64,000 nucleotides of DNA from Syngnathus acus (lineage: Eukaryota > Chordata > Actinopteri > Syngnathiformes > Syngnathidae), in NCBI RefSeq assembly GCF_901709675.1, contig NC_051099.1, forward strand, positions 8,186,001-8,250,000, read 5' to 3'. Of this stretch, positions 25,766-36,557 are shown in pieces. Below the pieces are notes generated by a model. That model was given only the letters and a program-made list of their open reading frames with translations. It made no database searches and was not told the DNA's origin. Position 1 is the stretch's first letter. Every line of letters begins with the position of its first letter. The position numbers and the translations under genes were made by a program.

Positions 25766-26071
25766 GCAATACTAAAGAAAAGTATGCAAATGAAATGCAT
25801 TGTCATACATATTCATTGTCTGGACCATATTTTGGTTTGATCTAATTTAGATATTGTTGCTAAGTGTTGTTGCTTAAAAGGAAACCCATATCTATCTAGC
25901 CACCTGTCCATCGGTCCGCAATACTAAAGAAAAGAATGCAAATGAAATGCATTGTCATACAAATTCATTATCTGGGCCATATTTTGGTTTGATCTAATTT
26001 AGATATTGTTGCTAAGTGTTGCTGCTTAAAAGGAAACCTATATCTATCTAGCCACCTGTCCATCGGGTCCG
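25766..26071. repeat. 152-bp direct tandem duplication
   Basis: GCAATACTAAAGAAAAG begins at 25766 and again at 25918. The copies stay nearly identical through CCTGTCCATCGG. I count only a handful of differences by eye (for example GTATGC/GAATGC, GTCTGGACC/ATCTGGGCC, TTGTTGC/TTGCTGC), suggesting a fairly recent duplication. A run of TCCG/CAGTCC follows the second copy. Confidence 0.92.
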
Positions 26072-28320
26072 TCCGTCCAGTCCAATGACTACAAGATGAG
26101 TGAGTCACATATCACATAGAGATGTAGCATATCTATCTTCTTGATAGGGGAGCAGCTTTCTTTAATGGTTCTGCGGTGTTGTTTTTGGCCCAGCAGCAGT
26201 GCAAACATGTAACTGGGGGAAGTATGTACCTGCACTGTAATGTATTTACTGTCTAATTTGTGTCTCAGTGTGAGGCCATATATCCTGTTTAGGGAGTGAC
26301 ACCTCTCCTCCTCCACTTTATGGTGCTGCACAGGCATTTGATGAGGACGTGAACACGCTGTGCTGATGGATGAGCTTGTCAAGGTGCCACCATGATGCTC
26401 TGCTCCCCGCACACAGCACATGACTAAAGAAACTCCAGCGAAGACAACAGTATAGGGCTGTTAGTCAAAACAGTTAACATTATTTTGTGGGTGCATATAC
26501 TTTTAGTTGAAAGTGCTATAGTGCCATCATTTCTAATCTACTTGAAATTGTTTGAAAAAGAAAGAAAAATGCAAGTTTACCATCGTGACAGTTCCCTACG
26601 TATGTCAACAAGCTTTTATTTATTATTTAACAAATCATGCCTTTTTGTTGTTCCTGCTGTTTGCTTTCACTTCTCTGTGTCAGCTGCCAGTGTGCAATGT
26701 TGTACCTTTTGCCTCCACAGCCAGAAATTCAGCTCAGGAATAGGAGTGTGATTCCCTGAGGCAGAAGTTCTGAATCACTGACAGCTATTTCAAAGTATTC
26801 AATTTGTGCAGGTTCTAAAACAAATCCTCGGGAAAAAAAAAATCCTTTAACATGTCTTGCTTGAGTTTCTTTCAACACTATTTTGGTGCTTCTATTTTTG
26901 CTCTTGAATTTCAGATTGTAAAACAGCAACAGCAGAAGCCCATAACCACATTTGTTTGAACTTTTATCTGTAGACACGCCAGCAAATTGTTATTGATATA
27001 ATATGAAACTTGTATCTTGTATTTATTTTATATTCTGGCCCAGGATTATAGTAAAATTCAACTGCCCTATACTACAACATGAGTTGGGCTGAAGATTTTT
27101 TTTGAGGGGGGGGGGGCTGGAATAATATGCTGGACAAACAGTTTTTGCATCTGAAAAACCAAGCAAATTGGAAATGTTACGTACGGGTACAGTCAACTGA
27201 TGAAGAAAAATTGTGAGAGAGAAAGCATCTGCACAACATTCAATTCAATCCACTAATTAGGCACATTACACATCTCAAGTCATGGAAAAAAAAAGCCTGC
27301 AGCATTATATGGTACCACTTGAATTTATTTTTGTGTGCGTGTGAACCTCCATTTTCCCACTGAGGCATAATACGATGACATCCGTATGCTCGGATGAAGA
27401 TGTCACAATGACAAAATGATGTGCGACAGTTTCGAAATCTGACCAAATGATTCATTTAAGTGCATCACTCCCAAATGACAAACTATAGTAAGGCAAAGAT
27501 TGACCTCCACGCCTTTGCGTACAAGGTTGTTTCCTTTAGTTGCGGATCGAAAGACGGCAAAAATGCAAATCTACGGAAATGATAATAACCTAGTCAATAA
27601 TGACGCTGATCACAAAAAGCCAAGTGAAGCGATGAGTTGAAGCCAACACAGCTGCATGTCTTTGTCTTTGGGTAGTGGCAGGAAAGCAGTGGTAGCTGAT
27701 AGAGCCACAGAGCAGATCAGTGTTCCACACAAAAGTCTTGCTCTGAGCGTCCATTAAGAACCTCCAAATATAAATGAGCTGTAAAAAAGAAACACACAAA
27801 CACAACAAACTCTTTGCGAGTATTTCGAAGGAAAGAGCGACACTACCAAATGTAATATTTCATATATTTTCCGCCATTTTCATTATTTTTCATTATTTCA
27901 TTATCCTGCATCATAGAGCTTAAACATTTACCTATCATCAAGATTTGAGATGACTTTTACTTGATCTTAAACATGGCACAAGGTTGAGTATGTGTTGATG
28001 TTCTCCTTCATGTGTTTGCATGTGTCCGGTCCTCCTCAAGGCATTACCAAGACATCAACCCACACGAGCTGTCTGCAGTTATTTAACTTTCCTTTAATAT
28101 TAATGGACACGTTCTCATGAAAAAAATACATGAAATATTAAACTACATTAATTCCCTCTGAAGATTGACATTAGTCATTTTACCTGCCACATTTAAGCCT
28201 GCACGTGAGGGAATTATTACAGTAAAAATTGAAAGTTGAGAGTGTCCACTGTGATAAAAGCCTCAGGTGGTAGACCCAGGCGGTCATTGACCTCAGCAGA
28301 CAGCTGGTCAGAGCTGAATG

Positions 28321-28344
28321 CAGGCAGGCAGGCAGGCAGGCAGG
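28321..28344. repeat. (CAGG)6 microsatellite
   Basis: Six uninterrupted CAGG units. They produce a PACLPACL-like peptide in a chance minus-strand frame. Confidence 0.9.
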
Positions 28345-29512
28345 AGGTCGTTCAATCCCCGTGCTCACTCATAAAAGCAGCACCTGCTTCAACAAAAACC
28401 GCATAACCTTTTGAAGAACCATCTAACCTTTTGAACTACCATTAATTGTCGGCGGTGCTTCACATAATATTAGTAGAGTGTGAGCCACATGCAAAGTGCA
28501 CAATACGTGGTGGAACACCGAGTAGACCTTTCCGCAATATTGATATTCCCCAGGATTTTATTTAATGTCATTGGCAGTGGGATATGACCAGGATCACCAT
28601 CCTCCAATTATACTGAAGGTGTACCTACCATGAAGGCATCCTTCTATCGCCTTCACTTAATTTGGTGAAAGAAATAATAATTTTAGTCTATTACTTCCAC
28701 CGCTGAGCACTGCTTTGCTAGATCAGGAAACAACCGGGCCCTTGTCAGAAATTCATTGTCTTCATTAAAGCATTATGATCTATTCTATGATTCATGATGT
28801 CCATGTAGGAGAGTCATGTAATTGGATTGTGAGAGAGCGAGCGAGCGAGGGAGGAAAAAAAAGTGTCTGTACACAGAACGGGATTTGGACTGTGTGCTGG
28901 GAGAGTCGTTACCGTTCCTGCATCATTTGGTCTTTCCCTTTCTACTTGCACATCACATCAAAGTGACATTTCAAGCAGTGCCCAGCAGTAATGATTGCCC
29001 CACATTTCTGAAGCTTAAATGCATTGCTCCATTGAAGTTTTTTTTTCCTCCCACCGCAACTGTTTCTTGGCATTCTAATGTCAGTTTCCTGATTTTAGAA
29101 CATTGTTGAATGTGGATAATGACTGCACTATTAGTGAGAGTGGAACTGTAGGAGGTAGTATGTTCGCAAGTGGTACCTTTTTGACAAAAGATAAGATCAG
29201 AATAGTAAAGGTACAACATTCTCTCGTTTTTTTTTTTTCTTTCAGTTATGGCTATTATTTTAGTTTCTCTACACAAACAGAAATGTTCCTCCTCTTATTA
29301 TCCCTATTCACTTTCAATTTTAACCTTGAAATCACCTCAGACTAGTTGGCATAATATCCACATCAAAACAGGTAGAGGACAATGTGTATAATAATCTCAA
29401 CAATAGCCTGCTTGTGGCTTAATTTGATATTTTTGTTTCCCATTACCATTCAGTTGAAGTCTGTCATCCGGGAGGCAAATTTATGATAATTCTAAGAGGC
29501 ATTTGGAGGCAT

Positions 29513-29545
29513 CAAACTGCTGATCAGACAGTGATCAGCAGTTTG
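29513..29545. repeat. perfect 14-bp inverted repeat, 5-nt loop
   Basis: CAAACTGCTGATCA (29513-29526) and TGATCAGCAGTTTG (29532-29545) are exact reverse complements separated by GACAG. No T run follows and no known RNA is recognised. Confidence 0.9.
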
Positions 29546-29681
29546 CTTTAATGCTTGTGCGTCTCCAAAGCAGTCTGCTCGGACTCTTCGTGGAGGATAT
29601 TTGTGTATTTAATACCTGTTGTCATTTTGCTATCGCTTTCGCTGCAAACTCGTCTTGCAAGAGTCTAGATACAACTTAACA

Positions 29682-29985
29682 TACACTACCGTTCAAAAGT
29701 TTGGGGTCACAAAATTGTTTGGGTGACCCCAAACTTTTGAACCGTAGTGTAAATATTATTATAATAAAATATTATGAATTAAATATTATAAATTATATCT
29801 TATATTTGTATAAGATTATATATAATCTATGAATATAAGTATACATATATATTATAAGATTTTTTACACAGAAGATTATATATATAATCTATAAATAATT
29901 ATCTAAATAAATATATACACTACCGTTCAAAAGTTTGGGGTCACCCAAACAATTTTGTGACCCCAAACCTTTGAACGGTAGTGTA
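29682..29985. mobile_element. palindromic MITE-like element: two ~70-bp hairpins in inverted orientation
   Basis: Hairpin 1 (29682-29751) opens TACACTACCGTTCAAAAG and closes with the inverted match ending GTAGTGTA. Hairpin 2 (29916-29985) has the same outer arms, but its loop (CCAAACAATTTTG) is the reverse complement of loop 1 (CAAAATTGTTTGG), so the second hairpin is the first one inverted. Between them lie about 165 bases of AT-rich sequence. The arm sequence is common in fish as a DNA-transposon end, probably Tc1/mariner-related given the TA borders, but that assignment is from memory. No coding capacity. Confidence 0.75.
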
Positions 29986-31307
29986 TACCGTATTGGCCCG
30001 AATATAAGATGATGTTTTTTGCATTGAAATAAGACTGAAAAAGTGGGGGTCGTCTTACATTCGAGGTCTAGACATTATACCCATTCACTTGTACGCAGCG
30101 GTAAGTTAAAGGTTGCTGGTATCGTCTGAGTATGTTGCTGTGATCGTGTGCGTCTTTGACACATCTATGTATATACAGAGTATACATAGTATATAAATTT
30201 CATTGTTACTACTGTCCACTATTGTGCCGTTTGTCCGATCGCAGTTTGCTTCGTGTGTGCGCAGTTTGATTGACAGCTCCGGCGCGCTGTTTTAAGTTTG
30301 CCTCGCATCGTACGAGTAGCTGTTACGCAGCGGCACGGCGGCTAACGGTCGCCAGCAAATGTATTTTGTTGTCTCGATGACTTATGTTTGGTGTGTTGCC
30401 GAGAGTATTTCATTTATGGTTGTTTAGTATAGCGGAACTGTTATGCGCAGTTAGTTATGTAATGTGTGCCGTCTACTAGTGTTGTGTGACGTCAGAAGTT
30501 GAGCGTTGACTTACGTGCTGTATTTCTGTCTGTTGCAGAACCACACGCACACACATCACCCACACACCCTTCACACGCTTCATACAATAATCACACACAC
30601 AAGAATCACATTCACACACCCAAAGAATCACCCATGTGCACTACACACACCTGCTCTCACATCCTTACTACCAAACATGTGCCTATACCTTTTTGCCAGT
30701 TTGCCTGTATGCCCCTATGAGCCACGGTGCCTGTTACATTTTTGCCAATAATTCAGTAAAGCAATCAAAACTGAACCACGCCTTCCCTCCTGTGTTCTGA
30801 CCGACACTCGGGGGCGAAAAGAGCATAACCATCTGAGCCAACCCCCTATACAGTCCTCAGGCTCCCCAACAATAGCGGTAGCAGTTTGCATTATTTTTTT
30901 TGCAATGTTTTTCCTTATTCAGATTTGCTTCAAGACTACAGTTACAGTTAGACTTCACTTTGATGGTTAATGCAGTTGTTGCAATTTTGTTGTTTTATCA
31001 CAGTAGATTGGTTTATTTACATTTCAAACCCAGAAGCCATTCATTTACAAATGTGATTGCACTTTAGTTTACATATTTAAATGTTCAGATATTAAGATGT
31101 GATAGACATTTTTTGCATCATTTGAATGAGGCAAAATAGCATGCTTTTTCTCTCGAATATATTGTTATAATCATTTGTTTCAGATGTAATCATTTCCTGT
31201 ATAAAATTTTAATTTGGTGTTCAAAAATTCTTTTTTCAAACTTGAGTCGTGAAAAAGAGGGAGTCGTCTTATAATCAGGGTCGTCTTATATTCGGGCCAA
31301 TACGGTA
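29986..31307. mobile_element. TIR element, class C (TACCGTATTGGCCCGAATAT ends), non-autonomous
   Basis: The first 24 bases, beginning TACCGTATTGGCCCGAATAT, are matched exactly and inverted at the right end (ending GGGCCAATACGGTA at 31307). An extra inner copy near the left end (TCGTCTTACATTC, 30050-30062) pairs with GAATATAAGATGA (30000-30012), 11 of 13 by hand. The interior has a CA/CAC-rich block (about 30540-30640) and no transposase. It starts immediately after the hairpin element, TA next to TA. Confidence 0.75.
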
Positions 31308-34300
31308 TGTTACATATACGAAATGTAACTGCACAGTGTTATAATTAGATTATATTTAGTATTTTGCTAATACTTTAAAAATATTCATTAGCATGACAAC
31401 TCAGTGTGTCATGACTCAGCATTAGGGACTCTAAGAAATGTAATCACCGGCCATCATGACGTTCAACGGACCCCAATATAGACCAGCCGTTCAAAAAAAC
31501 CCTGATATTTTGCCAATATTCCCGATGCCAATTCCACGCCACTGCTGAATATGTATGTTTTAAATTGTCCATATAATTCAGAAGTTTTGATGGGCCCATT
31601 CTGTTCATAATTTCATGCAGGCTCACAAACCTATAAAGAGTGAATGAGACTTATTATTTGCAAATCCTTTTTTCGCGATAACTGCATCAAGCATTAGACC
31701 CATTGACATCAGAAAGTGAATGCAATATTGTGCATGCTCGATAAGGTTTGGGTCGTTTGACTTATTTCCCTTGATAAACTCTTTGGGGGTTTGGCAGTGC
31801 GCTTTGGGCCAATGGGCCTTATCTTGCACCATGATGAAGGATTTGCAATTAGTTTGATTGCACCGCTCAAGTTAACAGACAAAATGCTTCTGTAGTCTTC
31901 TCAGCTCATTTTGCTGCAGCCATCATGTTGTTTATCAATTAAAATTGTGATTAGTGAGCCTTTCCCAGATGAAACCATGTAAGCCCGAGCCATGACATTA
32001 TTGCCAGTGTGTTTCACAGATGAGCTTTATTTTTCTTTTCAAAGACCAAAACACTTTCCAGCCTTGCTTTTCTATTTTTCTTGCTAATTAGTGTTTTGGA
32101 TATTCTGTACTTTCCTCTGCAAACAGTCGACACTTTTACCCTCTGGAGGTCGTTGTTGATGTCACCAAAAGTTGTTTTGGTGTCTTTTGGCAGCTTTGAA
32201 AATGTTTTTGTCTCACCGCCTGCTGATGTTTTCCTTTGTCTACACATTTGGCATTGAAATTCCATGAATCAATCCTCAAATTATTTTTCATGTGTTTTTA
32301 TAAAGATGTGTTTCACTCTATTGTATAAGAGCAAAATAAAACATGCATCAACTAGTTTATGGGTGTAATTATTGCACATTGGGACAAGACCCCAAATCAC
32401 ATCATCTGTTCTGACATTACGGAGCTTCAAGTTTCTTTGCCGGAGGAAACTTTTGTCGAAATCATATTAAAACTTACACATTTTAGACAAGATGCTCACT
32501 ATGTGTTTTAGTCACTTAGACCTCAGAAATATTTCATAGTGTGCAATGAAGCAACCAAATGAGGCGAGGCGACGACTTCTTCCAGGCCTGGCCGCAGTGC
32601 TCGCATTAGACAGCCCATCAACGGCCACATTTGCACAGGGGGGTGGAAATGCTGATGGTGTGATGAGGCTAGAGGTCAATCCGAAGGCGTGAGCCAGGAG
32701 TTGATATCTTGGAATTCAAAGGCCATAAACATCGTCCATCCTGCTATCTGGCCAATTTGTCGATTTTTTTATTTTTTTTTCCCATCAGTTGCAAATCATC
32801 AGTTAACATGTCTAAAATAAGGTAAAATGCGTTTTTCCAGCTGACCATTAGAAAGCAGAGTACATTTGCAACATTAGCTACGAGTCTTGAATTGCGGTGG
32901 AAGGACACAAGGCAAATCTTTTAATCCTGTACAATCTGGACAGCAATTGGAGGGAAAAAAGAAAAAGGATGAGTGAATCTGTGTATAGCCATCTGGGTCC
33001 ACAGATCGAGGCAAGTGTTGCCTGTACATTCACAAATTCCACTTCACATTAAACCGGTAACAAACCACAGACCCAAGATAGCGTGATGTTGTGAAAACGA
33101 CCATTAAAAACAATTTTCACGAATCTCACTTCTTAAATCTCATGCTGATAAATATTCTTGTGTTTGAGTTTAGGACTTTTGGTCAGATACAAAAGTCACA
33201 AGAGAATGGCATTTTATAAAGTGACGTTTTATCTTGCTCTCGCAGGAAAAATAGTCTTGTGTGAGGAAATCTGTGTTTTGACAGAACAAATATCAGAAAG
33301 TTGCAGCGCTCCGAAACAAAAAGCAATCTCACTACTCCAGTATGAACAACAGAGGGACATTCATATTCTTTCAACAATTTTGTGTCAATTCAGAAAATTA
33401 ATAATAATAATAATAGCTACATTTCATGATCCAATCAGATTGTGATTTACAATATTTGCTTTTATGGATTTTCTCTCTTATTTTCGCAGGCCTCATCAAA
33501 TCTATGTGCACAAAGGCAGGTGCGCTTTCTATTGTTTCAGAAAGCGCAAAAGCTGTCGACAGCACTTTCATACAATAACAGCCGCAAGGAGCAAAAAAAA
33601 AAAATAAATGGATGTGAATCGTTACACTTGCCTTTGTCCATTGTACTCACTTTTCCCTCCCCCGCTGACCAAATCTACTCATTAATACAGTTGGCCATTT
33701 GAGTAGATATGATCAACCATTTTCAACAACAATGCAAACAAATACATAGACATTAAACACAGTTTTGGCAAAGTCTCCATCGTTGCTATATTTGTATTTA
33801 TTTCATTCTATATTTTTAAAAGTCAATTTTCTGTGAGCCAAAACAGAGTTATGGTGTTGACGAAAGGGCATACAAAACTATGAGTAATACCCTATAAAAC
33901 ACCTTTGTATGTGTTTGGCCCAAGTCGACAACAAAGAAAGGCCACTGCTTGGGCTGCAGCAAATCTGGTCAGAGAACTGATGCTTGCATGACCTTCTGCC
34001 ACCCACCAACCCACCCACCCAAGCTGAAATGCCCCAAGCAAGACTTTAAACAAGGCACGAACAAACTGCAGTGCACAGTGTGTTCCGACACCAACAAAAC
34101 TATCTCACATCTGCAAATGGAGGCTTCAGCCACCCGCCCCATAGCAACTGCCGTATGAAGGATCGTATTTTGGAGTGAGCACAGCTTCTTATATACCAAG
34201 AATATCCCCACTATTTTTGTTGATGTGTCTGTGTGCTGCCTCTAGAGTGACAATCAGTTTGGTAGCCCTTTATGTATTTGAAAAGTGGCTGCCTCCAAGC

Positions 34301-35216
34301 ACTCCAGGCCCTTTTTTTTTCTTTCTTTCGAGATGGGCACAAGTTGACTCAGCTATCTCAAAGAAGATTTGGCTTAATTGAGACTGTCACCATTCCAACA
34401 ACTTGTGCTCAGCAGGATATAACTTGGCCCCCTAGGGAATATGGCTTCTTTGTTATTGTGTGTTATTTTTTTAATGGAATACAGTGCAGGATGTACGAAT
34501 TGCATTTCTGCTAGTATTGAATATAGAGGTGCTTGGAAATGTTTATATAGAAACAATGTGGGAGGTAGGAACACGGACAACTGCAGTTAATTAGTGGGAT
34601 GGGGTCTGCCTTGTTCACTAATGAAAAAAAAGACATTTCACATCAGGGCAAAGAAATTGCTCTGTTTCAGAGATTACTTTGAGCTTAAAATCATATCAGA
34701 TGTGGGGCAAGTCTCCTGCAGCAGTCAGTGATAACATCCTTAGTGATCCATATTTGTCGGCAGTAATTAACTCAAGGTGAAGATTGTTGGAGATTTCCGC
34801 CTTCCACGCCATGTAGAATTCACATTGTGACCTACAAGGCCAACCCAAAGTACGTCAGTGTAAGAAGAGATCCCCTTCTTTTGTTTTGAAATAAATAAAT
34901 CATTGAATATACTTGAATTGCATTGAACTTGGGACAGCTTTCTAATTTATTAAAGGCTGCTCAAAAGTAGAAGCAAGGAAGTTAGAAATGAAAGTTGGAA
35001 ATGTTTCAAAAATTACTTTGTATTTTGCCTTGACCTAAAATCTGTCTGTATAACACATCCTTTATCTTAGAAATATGGATTTGGGCATATCTGCTCTGAA
35101 TGTTGTTATGATTCCAAGGCAATAAAAGAGATTGGGGTCACGACAAAGAATACTTTATAAATTCAAGATAACGAACTGAAATATTTATATTTATATGATA
35201 ACTAAAGTCCAAAAAG
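31308..35216. other. non-coding, nothing recognised
   Basis: AT-rich, with a short (ATA)n run near 33401-33416 and a CCACC-rich patch near 34002-34020. Chance frames of up to 95 codons only. Confidence 0.5.
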
Positions 35217-36557
35217 TACCGTATTTTCCGCACTATTATGCGCACCTAAAAACTTACATTTTACTAAAAAAAAACACAGTGCGCCTTATAATGCAGAGCG
35301 CCTTATATATGGATCAATTGATGAATTTGTTGATCCATACTGGTTGTACACAGTGCTCTGCCAAAATGTTTCAGTACGTTTTAGTACGACTAATAAATTA
35401 CAAGGTCGCATCGCTTCCCAACATTACGGCAACTGTAGTCAGGGGGCGTCACCGAATAGCTGTTGTACCCGCGAGGCTATTTCATTTCAAAATAGGCTGC
35501 TCCGTTAATGTTTCGAGTAAATTTACGGATTGATATGGAAGGGAAACATAGGTAAGCGGTACCAATGTGTTAGATCGAACTTTAGTCAGTTCCGATCATT
35601 TTATAGGAGATCGTTTGAGAAACACGATTGTTTACACTTTGCTGAGGCTCATGGGAGATTGCGGATGGCTAATGCTATAACGATAGCTGCTATACGCACC
35701 AGGCTATTTCATGTCAAAATAGGCTGCTCTGTTAATGTTTCGAGTAAATCTACGGATCGATATGGAAGGGAAACATAGGTAAGTAGTACCAATGCGTTAG
35801 ATCGAACTTTAGTCAGTTCCGATCATTTTATAGGAGATCGTTTGAGAAACGCGATTGTTTACTCTTTGCTGAGGCTCATGGGAGATTGCGAGCTGAGGCT
35901 CATGGGAATTTGCGGATGGCTAATGCTATAACGATAGCTGCTATACGCACCAGGCTATTTCATGTCAAAATAGGCTGCTCTGTTAATGTTTCGAGTAAAT
36001 CTACGGATCGATATGGAAGGGAAACATAGGTAAGTAGTGCCAATGCGTTAGATCGAACTTTAGTCAGTTCCGATCATTTTATAGGAGATCGTTTGAGAAA
36101 CGCGATTGTTTACACTTTGCTGAGGCTCATGGGAGATTGCGAGCTGAGGCTCATGGGAATTTGCGGATGGCTAATGCTATAACGATAGCTGCTATGCGCA
36201 CCAGGCTATTTCATGTCAAAATAGGCTGCTCCGTTAATGTTTCGAGTAAATCTACGGATCGATATGGAAGGGAAACATAGGTAAGTAGTACCAATGCGTT
36301 AGATCGAACTTTAGTCAGTTCCGATCATTTTATAGGAGATCGTTTGAGAAACGCGATTGTTTACAGAGGGCTCGTTGGTTATTGGCTAGTGGATGCATAC
36401 CGCAACCCTAGTCAACCTCAGTTTGTTGCAGTATAGCTTCTATTTTATGCGCCTTATAATCCGGTGCGCCTTATATATGGACAAAGTTTTAAAATGGGCC
36501 GTTCATTGAAGGTGCGCCTTATAATCCGGTGCGCCTAATAGTGCGGAAAATACGGTA
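35217..36557. mobile_element. TIR element, class B, expanded copy with internal minisatellite
   Basis: Left end TACCGTATTTTCCGCACTAT; right end ATAGTGCGGAAAATACGGTA, an exact inverted match over 20 bases. GCACTATTATGCGCAC (35230-35245) pairs with GTGCGCCTTATAATGC (35279-35294), 13 of 16. The flanking 5' block (GATCAATTGATGAATTTG onward) is shared with the copy at 21996. The two differ mainly in the number of internal repeat units. No transposase frame. The TA at both borders is consistent with a TA target duplication. Confidence 0.8.
35455..36364. repeat. minisatellite, 227/251-bp units, in the class B element
   Basis: The landmark TTTAC (after CGATTG) falls at 35631, 35858, 36109 and 36360, giving spacings of 227, 251 and 251. 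The 24-base difference is one extra copy of a nested motif GCTGAGGCTCATGGGA + TTGCG. The last two units are nearly identical, so amplification is recent. Open frames inside repeat the same peptide and are not taken as genes. Confidence 0.9.

Larger units (their letters stand above)
26072..29681. other. non-coding, nothing recognised apart from simple repeats
   Basis: It contains a short G run near 27105-27116, a (CAGG)n run at 28321-28344, a GAGC/GAGG run near 28832-28855 and a perfect inverted repeat at 29513-29545. The frames of up to 110 codons have no supporting features. Confidence 0.5.

Noticed and set aside
35195-35778. Two + frames sharing the peptide KIGCSVNVSSK, also seen near 22384-22599
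   Set aside because: The similarity follows from the shared nucleotide repeat unit of the class B element. The frames are short, begin arbitrarily and break between units.
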